Below are positions 55,240-64,000 of a stretch of DNA of 64,000 nucleotides, one piece after another. Position 1 is the first letter of the stretch; every line of letters starts with the position of its first letter. The stretch spans positions 63,225,038 to 63,289,037 of the forward strand of contig JBANSL010000007.1 of the NCBI GenBank assembly GCA_037127255.1. The letters run 5' to 3'. This DNA is from Persicaria tinctoria. Its lineage: Eukaryota; Streptophyta; Magnoliopsida; Caryophyllales; Polygonaceae. Both the position numbers and the translations under genes were made by a program. A model generated the notes under the pieces. It did not search any database, was not told the DNA's origin, and worked only from the letters and a program-made list of their open reading frames with translations.

Positions 55240-55450
55240 TCTCCCCTCAAATTGGACTTGTTGATGAATCAACAAGGCCAAACTTGAGCATGAAAAACTT
55301 GTGTTGAGCTTCTCCAAGCGGGTGGTCAAGGGATCAGCTAATTGCATCTGTGATCGATCATATGCAGTTGTGATAAACCCTTTTGAGACCTTCTCCCTCA
55401 CATAGTGGCAATCTATGTTGAGGTGTTTGGTTCTTTCATGAAAAACCGGA

Positions 55451-57051
55451 TTAGCAGCTATGTATTGTGCTGAGCTTCAGTTGAGATTCAACCGAGTAAA
55501 ACAAACCGATGTTGACAGTGCCTCTGAGATACTTCACCACATGAATGGCTGCTTGCATATGTGGCTCACGAGGAAAACTTAGGAACTGGCTCAGATGCTG
55601 GACTGCGTACGAAAGATCAGGTCGTGTTATATTCAAATATAACAACCTTCCTACAAGCCTCCTGTACACCTCTGGATCTTCCAACTCTTTGCCTTCTTCA
55701 TCAATTGACAGATTCAGTCCTTTTGGAAGTATATCCAAGATATAGTTTCTCTGGCTTAACATAGTTCCCTTTTCTGATCTGGCTACCTCTATTCCCAGGA
55801 AGAATCTCACTTCCCCGAGATCTTTGATAGTGAATGTCGTATGAAGATTCTCCTTTGTCTGTTGTATCATGGCCCCATCATTCCCTGTCAACAGAAGGTC
55901 ATCTACATTGACCAAAGCTATAGCAATTTTCCCATCTCCCTTCTTTACAAACAAAGAATAATCTTTCTTACATTGGTAATAACCCATCTTAACCAAGTAA
56001 GAACTCAACTCTATATTCCATTGCCTTGAATCTTGTTTTAGGCCATACAAAGACCTTTGTAACTTGCATACCTGGCCTGGCTTTGCACGAACATATCCTT
56101 GTGGAGGAGTCATGTATACTTCCTCATCAATATATCCATGGAGAAATGCATTGCTGATGTCTAGATGATGCCCTTTCCATTTCTCAACAGTGGCATAGGC
56201 AAGCAAAACTCTGGGCTCGTTTGTTTAGATACCTAGGGAAAGGAAAGGTAAGGTATTAAATTTTACACATAAAATGTATATGATCACTAATTTTTGTGAG
56301 CTTGGAGAAGAGGATGGAGGGGAATATTAGCTCATCCTAGAGGTATTAGTTACCTCCCTCAAAATTAGGGAATAGAAGAGTAACACATTTGTATAGAAAA
56401 TGGGAGAAGGAGGGGATGATTAGAATAGGGATCAATGAATCTTAACTTAAATATAGACTATATTCATGAGAGTAATCATTACTTTTCCCTACCAAAAAAC
56501 AAACGGGGGCTTAATGTTGCTAGTTTTGCAACCGGAGAGAAGGTTGCTTTGTAGTCTTTATCTTTGACTTGCGTGTAACACTTAGCCACCAGCCTTGCCT
56601 TGTACCTCTCCACACTCCCATCAGCCTTATACTTTATCTTATACACTCATTTAGATCCCACTGCTTTCTTTCCCTCAGGCAGTTCAGTGAGAATCCATGT
56701 CTGATTGGCCTCTAATGCATCAATCTCCTTTTGCATTGCCTCTTCCCAACAGTCATGGCCTCTTGCATGTGCATAATGTGCAGGTTCTGGCACTTTACAA
56801 GCATTGAATAGGGCCACACTGTACTCTCTAGTGTACTGAGAGACATCCAGTAATTTCTCAGCAAGGAATGAAAGAGAGATTGAATTACTGGGTTTTGGCT
56901 TGGCTCCACAAATATAATCTTGGAACTTTGATGGAGTGGGCCTATCAGACCTTCGATGACAAGGTTGAGGTACTGAAGTGTTCAACACTATCTGTGGAGC
57001 TAAGAGAGGGAGTAGGATGATTGGATGGGCTATTTTGTGGTGCTTGGTCAT
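55451..57051 (-). pseudogene. Copia reverse transcriptase, interrupted
   Basis: The part from 57051 carries EAMQKEIDALEANQTWILTE. After further breaks and a 298-bp MITE, the RT resumes at 56206 with LAYATVEKWKGHHLDISNAF, VYMTPPQGYVRAKPG and ALVNVDDLLLTGNDGA (VDD active site, with Asn in place of the usual Tyr). It reaches the start of RNase H (YLRGTVNIGLFYSVE). The RNase H end is missing or unreadable before the LTR. Not functional. Confidence 0.85.
56213..56510. mobile_element. MITE in the Copia RT
   Basis: Inverted ends gggctcgtttgttt (56213) and aaacaaacgggggc (56510). Removing it rejoins the RT reading (KLATL then RVLLAYAT) exactly. No clear target duplication. Confidence 0.8.
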
Positions 57052-57101
57052 TTTGTGGACTGTGAAATGGAATTTATGTTTGGCTATTTTGTGAAGGTGG
57101 G

Positions 57102-57461
57102 TTATTTTTGAGGAAACGGACTTCCTTGCTGATCAGAGTCATGTGAAATGAAATCATACTCATCATCAGTTGCTGGATTGACTAGAGGTAATGTTTTCTC
57201 CTGTGTGATCACAACTGGATTCTTCCCTTTCTCTTTAAGAGGAAAGCAATCCTCTTTGAACACAACATCTCGGCTTACAAACACTTTGTGACTCTCAAGA
57301 TCATACAGCTTGTACCCCTTTTGTCCAGATGGATATCTAATCAACACACATCTCCTTGTTTGCAAACCAAATTTATCCTTTCCATGGCCTTGAATTGCCA
57401 CCTTCCCAAAACACAAACAACCCAGAGTCCTTAACTGATCAAACTCAACCCAGATTCTCAT
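57102..57461 (-). pseudogene. Copia post-integrase segment
   Basis: FDQLRTLGCLCFGKVAIQGH, RRCVLIRYPSGQKGYKLYD and SHKVFVSRDVVFKED are the standard blocks just downstream of the integrase core. The core itself is absent. Confidence 0.8.
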
Positions 57462-57954
57462 TTATTCTAACAACCCCTATCATCTCAGCAATCATGGTGC
57501 TACCATCAGGCAAAGCTACTGTAATCGGCGTATCTAGCCTTTTCTTATGCACAACCATGTTTTCATTCATGACAAAGTGATCTGTAGCACCCGAATCTAT
57601 GATCCACTTGTGACTAGAGAGAACATTTGCACCTAGAGCATGAGGAATCGTACCTGTGACATTTGCAGTAACAAAGTGTGGTCCATGGTGCTCTTGTATC
57701 TCCTTCCCCTTGAAGATCTTTGCCATTTCTTGACACATGACATTGACAAGTGCCATATCCACACCTCGCTCCTTGCTATCAGTCTTGTCATCTAGAGGGT
57801 TGTTCTCAACGTCATTCATCCAATTGCTGCACTCACCCTCAGCTGCATTTGCCATTCTCCCAGACGACCTCTTAGACTGATTGAACTGTGAATTCTTTCC
57901 CTTCTCAGGAAAGCCATGAAGTCGATAGCAAGTCTCTCTTACATGACCTTTCAT
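57445..57954 (-). pseudogene. Copia zinc-knuckle end and protease
   Basis: KGHVRETCYRLHGFPEKG is the end of a zinc knuckle. HKWIIDSGATDHFVMNE is the protease with Asp-Ser-Gly. At about 57450 the frame jumps directly into the post-integrase segment, so roughly 1 kb (pre-integrase and integrase core) is deleted. Confidence 0.85.
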
Positions 57955-58029
57955 GTAGCAAAAATCACACTTCTTGTCAGACTTCCCTTTGTACTCTTTC
58001 TTGCCCCCATACCCTGAACTTTGCTGCCT

Positions 58030-58807
58030 TTAAGACCCATTCTGCTTGTTGGAGTACATAGCATTTCCTCCATTTTTACCCTGTAGTGATCCTGTCACCA
58101 TCCTTTGTCTTTCCATCTGTTGCATCAAATAGATTGCTCTATTGATGGTAAGCAACCTATCCATTGACAAGATGTTGCTTCGAACCCCATCATACTCTTC
58201 GCTCAACCCCATCAGGAATTGAATCAGCTTGTTTGTGGAATCTTGCTCCAAGTTCTTCCTCAAGATGTTGCAAGTACAGCAGTTCATCACCCCACATCCA
58301 CACTCTAGACTCTAGAGCAACCTCAAGATTGGCGATCTCATCCCAGACTTTCTTGAGATGACAATAGTACTCTCCTACTGTCTTGTTTCCCTGTTCAAGC
58401 GAAGACAAGGCTCTCTTCAGCTGATATAGCAATGGCCCGTTCGATTGACCGTACCTCTCCATCAATTCCAACCATAGATCTCTCGCAGACTCCACGTACA
58501 TAAGCGACTCTGAAATTTCGATTGTAATCGAGTTCAATATCCAACAACGGACCATATAGTCTGCCCTAATCCACCTTTGAGTCTCCATAGACTCAATCTC
58601 AGGTTTCTTGCATGAACCATCTATGAATCCAATCTTACACTTCGCGCCAAGCGCCATTTTTACATTTCTACTCCAATTCAAGAAATTTGATCCATTCATT
58701 TGCAAGGAAACTAACTGCGAACCTGGATTATCCGAATTCGTCAACGCCAATGAATCGCTTGACAAGATCCCCAATCGCTGCGTAGCATCCTGAATTCTCT
58801 GTCCCAC
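58030..58807 (-). pseudogene. Copia gag, frameshifted
   Basis: Begins MGQRIQDATQRLGILSSD. Core blocks are LVSLQMNGSNFLNWSRNVKM, LGAKCKIGFIDGSCKKP, LMYVESARDLWLELMERY and LYQLKRALSSLEQGNKTV, as in the gag at 35251-36333. The frame shifts near 58290 into CCTCNILRKNLEQDSTNKLI. Confidence 0.85.
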
Positions 58808-58905
58808 GCTCTCCGTTCTCCATTTCTGATCTTCAAAGATTGCTTCTGCAATTGCAACGACGATGTTCTGGATTCCTCTCCTCTACCTTCGCTGCTTTGA
58901 TACCA

Positions 58906-59109
58906 TTTGAAGAAGGTAATTGAATGTGTGATTGAGGGAATCTGTAAATCTTGGAGCTCAATTCAATAGAGAGTAACGAATTGTTCAACAAGATCGAGAA
59001 GGTCGGTTACAGCTAATGTGGGTTTATATAGAACCCAATACAACTTTTCACCTAATTACACCAGAAGATCCATTTTATTCTATTTACATAAAACCTCCAC
59101 TAGTTCACA
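58906..59109 (-). repeat. Copia 5' LTR (204 bp)
   Basis: Uninterrupted partner of 54781-55239. Target duplication tcttt follows. Confidence 0.9.
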
Positions 59110-59114
59110 TCTTT

Positions 59115-59641
59115 GATACGATCATGTTCCAGTAGTCCTTACATGATCGGTACTCAAAATCTCAAATCACCCCTACAAGCCAAGCCTAACCATTTTGGTA
59201 ATAATGAATAACTTATATTTTGTATTTATTCATAATCTTATAGACTTATTCAATCAATCATATGTTTTAAAAAATCGATCAATTGGAAGCTCGATCTATA
59301 TATATATGAAAATTTTACAGTAATTTATTAAAATTTGTCTATCGTTTAATGAAAATGATATAATTTGATTGAGAGATAAGGTTTGTGGTCATAAGTACGT
59401 TATAAGTGAAATTTATGTCGAATTATAGACCTATTTCTAATGTTGTCTTTAAGCTTATTAAATAGAATATATGATTGTATGCTTGTGTGCTAAATGATGA
59501 AGATTTTTAATAAATAAATAAATTAAAAAAAATAAAATATTACTAAAAGTTTTTGGCAAAAATGTGTATTACATATATATCTATAAAAATAGAATATATT
59601 TTTTTTAAATAAGAAAACAGATACAATTGACCAAGAAATAA
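59115..59641. other. AT-rich spacer, no gene seen
   Basis: Nothing coding or structured found. Confidence 0.3.
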
Positions 59642-59841
59642 ACATCGTATCTATAGTATTGTCATAAAGAATGAAATAACACCTCTAAAGCACCACCGCT
59701 GATTAGTTGGGACAAGATATGTTCAGATACAATGAAAGGGGACATCGTATCTATAGTATTGTCATAAAGAATGAAATAACACCTCTAAAGCACCACCGCT
59801 GATTAGTTGGGACAAGATATGTTCAGATACAATGAAAGGGG
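59642..59841 (+). repeat. Exact 100-bp tandem duplication
   Basis: 59642-59741 and 59742-59841 are identical from acatcgtat to aatgaaagggg. The second copy runs directly into LINE coding sequence. Confidence 0.95.
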
Positions 59842-61513
59842 GTTTGGGGATCCATAAGGCGGAGTCTATGAATATAGCCCTTCAGATGAAGCTTCTTTGG
59901 AAAATAATCTCTGAACCGACAACATCTGGGTTCGTGTCATCTCACAAAAATACCTAAAAGGCCAAGATCTTCCCAGTTATAACAAAAAAGGTAACACCTC
60001 GTGGCAATGGTCCCGTCTTATGTCTATCAGACATCTGTTCCTCCCTGCCCTACAGTGGAGGGTCGGAAACGGGGAAACCATTGATTTCTGGTCCCATAAC
60101 TGGGCCTTCCCGATGTCATTGAGTTCCAGAACACTGGGACCCATCCCGGTTATTCTCAAGGGCGTCTCGGTGGCTCACTTTATCGTCAACCGCCAGTGGA
60201 ACAAAACATTTATAAATGACTCATTAACAAATGTTCTAAAACAGGATGATATCGACCACATCATGGGTCTAACTTTGCCTAGCAACCCAATCACAGATCG
60301 TCTGTATTGGGGTCCGAGTAAAAATGGATGGTTCTCAACCGCCTCTGCCAACTCCTTCTTAGCAGAAAACACCGGGTTGCATGATTATGATTGTCATTGG
60401 ATTTGGTGTCTCGATGTGCCCCCTAAGGTTCGACACTTCCTCTGGAAAATCTCCCGTGATGGTCTTCCGACCAAAATCAGATTACAGAAGTCGCACATGG
60501 CTGTCCCTACGGGTTGTGGTTTCTGTGGTAATACAAATGAATCGGGGGATCACCTTTTCCTTCGATGCCCCATGGCTACTAAATTGCTTAATGCTTTACG
60601 TATCCACTATCCGGGGTATATCAATGCTTCTGTCGGCATGGGCACTGTCATTCCACTGACTGCAATAAAAAATGCAATTGGGACCAACAAATTTGCCGTC
60701 CTAGCCTCAGCCTGGTGGGCCATGTGGTTCTTTAGGAACCAACTAGTTTTCGATCAGACTAACAAGGTAACTATCAATGAAATATTGTTGTTCCATAGTA
60801 CAACTACACATTGTTGGAAACAATCAAAGCTTTTAGACGACGATCCAACTGGACCGTTGATCCCCAATCGTCACATTCATAACAGTATACACAACCAGGC
60901 TATTAGGGGTAGCGCTAAGACTGTCAGGTCTCAGAATCGGTCCGGGAAGTGGGACAAACCCCCACCAAATTGCTATATGCTCAATTTTGATGGTTCGGTA
61001 CTACCAGGTGGCAACTCGTCTTATGGTTTTGTCATCCGTGACTCTGCTGGTTTGGTGGTCTCTGCTGGCAGATCTGTTTGCACAAATATCTCAGTAATTT
61101 ATGCCGAAAATCTCGGTCTCAGAATGGGTTTGTTACGAGCAAAGGAGTTGCAACTTTCTTCACTTCTGATTGAAGGAGATAACTTACTAGTGATAAAAGC
61201 TCTACTGGGGGATTGGAAATGCCCTTGGACAATAGAGATGCTACAAGCTGATATTCTGTCTGATATCTCGTCCTTTACTTATGTTGCTATTCGTCATATT
61301 TTCAGGGAATCGAATGCTGTGGCTGACTACGTTGCTCGTAGTGCCCATGTGTCCCCTGCCGACGCTTGCCGTGAGGATGATCCAGAACTGCTTGTTCTCG
61401 TCCGGAAGGATGCGCTAGGAAGGGCCTCTGCTGCGTCAGACCCGAATTACAGTTTGTTCAAGTGCTATTTTTGTTGTCTTCTAGTTGTGCGAATTACAGT
61501 TTGTTTGGTATAG
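59799..61513 (+). pseudogene. LINE 3' part: post-RT zinc-binding region and RNase H
   Basis: PPLISWDKICSDTMKGGLGI (about 59795-59855) starts the post-RT segment, and a frame change lies near 59940. From 60020 an unbroken frame of 497 codons carries WRVGNGETIDFWSHNWAF, then VPPKVRHFLWKISRDGLPTK and CGFCGNTNESGDHLFLRCPM (the zf-RVT zinc motif). The RNase H follows: CYMLNFDGSVLPGGNSSYGF, YAENLGLRMGLLRAKEL with the Glu, and LLIEGDNLLVIKALLGDW. LVLVRKDALGRAS is the shared LINE ending. Endonuclease and RT are missing (5' truncation). It ends 55 bp before the YSL start and has no visible poly(A). Confidence 0.9.
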
Positions 61514-61567
61514 CACAAAATTTTTAGTTTTTTAATCGTCTGTAGTTTTTATCTAGTTGGGCTCGAC

Positions 61568-64000
61568 ATGGAAAAAGAAGACCAATGCCTTGAGATGGCT
61601 CACTCACCGTCCATTGAGATTGAGGAGATAGATCCGCCATCAGTGTTTGAGATGATCTCTCCACTATCCAGCAAGATTCAGGAGGTTGATCCACCACCGA
61701 TGCCTGATATGGTTCCCACATTGCCGAGTGAGATAGAGGAGACATTTTTCACGCCTGATAGTTGTCGTGGAGGATCTGATGAGTGTATTCGAGAGCCCAC
61801 CATTGAGATTCAGGAGGTCGATCCACTATTGATGCATGATATGGTTCTCACATCGCCGAGTGACATTAAGGAGTCATTTTTCACTCCTGATAGCTTTTTT
61901 GGAGAATCCGATCAGCATATTCGAGAGCCCGCCGTTGAGGAGTTGTTTAGGGACATGGAAGTCCCTTCATGGCGGGAGCAGCTGACAGTGAGGGCGTTTG
62001 TGATCAGCTTCATCCTCAGTTGTATATTCACATTCACTTCAATGAAGTTCAATCTAAGCACGGGTCAGCTGATACCATCATTGCAAGCCTTAGTTGGGCT
62101 GCTCGGGTACTTTGGTGGCAAGATATGCACGATGATGACAGAGATGGTTGGTCTTGCTAGCCGGCCATTCACTAGACAGGAGAATACGATCATTCAGACG
62201 TGTGTTGTCACATCAGTGGGCGTAGCCTTTACTGGTTAGCTTCTTATTTCCTTACTTTTTATCCTAGTTATTGATTTAACATGCTTTATTGTTACGTAAT
62301 TTCTTGTCTTTGCTTGTATAGATTTAGGTATAGCTTTTATTGTTACGTTAGTACATAGTAGAAAATCACTTTTGAATCAAAAAAAAAGTACATAGTAGAA
62401 AATGTCGCTTTTCAAGCATGTTTTATTACTGTGTAATTTCTTATCTTGTACCAACAATTTAATTGGCACATGGTGTGTGTTACTAGTCACGTCCTTAGTA
62501 CTCCTTAATCGAGTTGAATGTTTCTTTTTCAATAAACTTTTAGGGCACTTTCTGTTTTTGAGAGTGCATCTTCAGTTCCCTTATTCTGTGTTGTTAGTGT
62601 CCTCACCGATGTAACATTGATCTGTTTGAAAAACATGTCTGAGGGTGCATGGTTCTTTTTTTATGATGTGTTTTTCCAGTAGTCTCACCTCAATCTAGCG
62701 CTTATAAATAAATCTCATTGAAACTAACATGTATATATTGACATACATGCACGGAACCAGGAATGAAAATCGGGGTGGGCTAAAATCGCCTTAAACAATG
62801 AACAAATTTTGAATGGTTTTTTTTTTTGGTTAAATTTTTTAAAGAATTATTAATATCACATGTATACCAAATATATACACACCTAGAAAAAAAACTAATA
62901 AAGAGAAATAAAAAATACAATGAACAAATTTTTAAGAGTTATCACATATATAAACACCTAGAAAAATAATTATTAAAGAGAAAATTAAAACAAAAATCTA
63001 TGGATACGTTGTTTGTATAAAATTATTTTAGAGGACACTAAACTCATTTCATTAATATAAGAATTTAAAAAACAACTTATTTCCTTCTTTTAACTCAATT
63101 GCAAAAACAAAAACACAATTTATGATACATATAACATATATACTGCCACTGCACTACATCTACTTTGAAAAAAAAAAAACTTGGGCAAGGCGCATGATAG
63201 ATTGAAAAAACTTGGACAAATGGGAATCGAACCCGGGAAGTTAATAGTATTCCCATTCTAGTCTTTCCAATTCAACCAATGAACCTACATCTAATTTGTG
63301 ACTACTAACTAGATTAGTTCTAAATTGTTGGGGGTGGGCTGAAGCAAAGCCCAGCCCACCCCTGCATCCGTGCCTGTTCACATACGTATGTGCAGGAGGC
63401 TTTGGTACGTATCTCTTTGCTATGAAAGAAGCCTTTGCCCCAAAAGCAGGTGAAGAACCATCATCCAGCAATGAGCTAAACCTCTCTCCCCGCTTGATAT
63501 TCTCCTTCATATTTTTCATTGGTTTCATCGGTCTTTTCCCAGTTCTCTTCTTTCGAAAGGTAAAAAGATTGTCCATTGTTAGCAACTAAATGACATTATC
63601 TCGATGCCCACTTGGATTTATCTGTGGTGATTAACATGCCCTTTCTTATTTTGACCAGATCTTGATCATTGATTTCAAACTTTCCTATACGAACGGGAGA
63701 ACTGCCGCTGAACTTATCAACAACTTCCACACTCCTCAGGGTGTCAAGTTGGTCAAGTAAGTTAGCTCTTAATATGTGATTGCCTTATTATATTAATTAT
63801 TATTATTATTATTATTACTACTACTATTATATATTTATTAGATTAATATATTAATTACTAGTATTGATGTTATTAATTTCAGGAAGCAAATCATAAAATT
63901 TGGAAACTTCTTTGCCTTGAGCTTCTTCTGGTCATTCTATCAATGGTTGTTCACCGGAGGCAAAGGGTGTGGATTCAACAACTTTCCCTCCTTCGGTTTG
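61568..64000 (+). CDS. Yellow-Stripe-Like (YSL) metal-nicotianamine transporter, exons 1-4, partial
   Basis: Exons: 61568-62234, 63396-63559, 63659-63756, 63883-64000 (continues). All have GT-AG borders and the phases join without a break. YSL proteins (OPT superfamily) move Fe, Cu or Zn chelated to nicotianamine across the plasma or internal membranes. Seen: a soluble N-terminus of about 130 residues, then [53 protein letters not shown] and [16 protein letters not shown]. These are followed by [47 protein letters not shown] and [17 protein letters not shown]. They follow the family order. The ENTIIQT wording fits the YSL5/7/8 group loosely. Odd points: the N-terminal repeats, the LINE only 55 bp upstream, and a large insertion in intron 1. 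It may be functional; the rest lies outside the window. Confidence 0.9.
61676..61939 (+). repeat. Two 132-bp repeats in YSL exon 1
   Basis: attcaggaggt starts at 61676 and 61808. The units stay in frame (44 codons: IQEVDP ... FFTPDS ... IREP). A third, partial and weaker unit precedes them at 61614-61675. Confidence 0.85.
62350..62403 (+). repeat. 17-bp direct repeat around a 20-bp poly(A)-ended insert
   Basis: agtacatagtagaaaat at 62350-62366 and 62387-62403, with cacttttgaatcaaaaaaaa between. Confidence 0.85.
62749..63379. mobile_element. Non-autonomous insertion in YSL intron 1
   Basis: Starts gcacggaaccagg. The right end, read on the other strand, has gcacggatgcagg. Both are near a ggggtgggct word. 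Flanking octamers acatacat (62741-62748) and acatacgt (63380-63387) match at 7 of 8, suggesting a hAT-type insertion. It ends 16 bp before exon 2. Confidence 0.6.

Larger units (their letters stand above)
54781..59109 (-). mobile_element. Copia element, integrase deleted, with MITE insertions
   Basis: LTRs at 54781-55239 and 58906-59109 are flanked by tcttt on both sides (54776-54780, 59110-59114). The primer site tggtatcaaagc (minus strand) directly follows the right LTR. The polypurine tract is ttgaggggaga by the left one. LTR ends read TGTGAAC...TTCAAA, so the second end is not the usual CA. It belongs to the same group as 24688-36674 by LTR start, primer site and gag. Internal frames are badly broken. 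Confidence 0.9.

Noticed and set aside
1..64000. tRNA, rRNA or microRNA genes
   Set aside because: No cloverleaf with A and B boxes, no rRNA segment and no convincing miRNA hairpin were noticed. The tggtatcagagc words are primer sites, not tRNA genes.

Overview
This is a gene-poor, transposon-dense segment of a flowering-plant nuclear genome, almost certainly a eudicot. The evidence is GT-AG introns, Copia and Ty3/Gypsy retrotransposons with initiator-Met-tRNA primer sites, plant L1-type LINEs with an RNase H tail, MULE, PIF/Harbinger, hAT and Stowaway elements, and a Yellow-Stripe-Like metal transporter at the right edge. The species cannot be told. All calls come from reading the sequence by eye; no alignment or database search was run.

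Left part (1-15.8 kb): three minus-strand exons (14879-15188, 974-1079, 70-222) fit together in phase as one small basic host protein that I do not recognise. Its first intron would be about 13.8 kb and is filled by a CGAATAAT-rich repeat, a decayed LINE (4145-7272), a three-LTR array of short TRIM-type elements (7745-8636) and a chimeric retroelement (9337-14196). In the chimera a full Copia gag-pol and one foreign LTR sit between the two LTRs of a TRIM, and one TSD (tatac) flanks the whole unit.

Middle part (15.8-37.4 kb): a hAT MITE (15887-16248), a LINE tail (17096-17625), and a non-LTR insertion bounded by a 17-bp duplication (17650/24620). That insertion was later split by a 5.2-kb PIF/Harbinger element (18950-24166), which carries a damaged Myb/transposase pair and an unexpected antisense two-exon gene. 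Next come a Copia element (24688-36674) split by a young Gypsy element (27169-35245) and a hAT MITE containing a solo TRIM-like LTR (36995-37433).

Right part (38.2-64 kb): a Mutator-like element with a plant-mobile-domain gene (38230-53340). Its transposase was split by a probable solo LTR (41367-52176), which was itself split by a 9.6-kb SIRE/Maximus-type Copia (42337-51939) with an extra third ORF. After it come a Stowaway MITE, a second Copia of the 24-kb family (54781-59109), a LINE fragment, and 55 bp later the first four exons of a YSL gene (61568-64000, running off the window).

The host genes that can be supported are the split basic-protein gene and the YSL gene. Target-site duplications fix the order of insertion at most nested sites.
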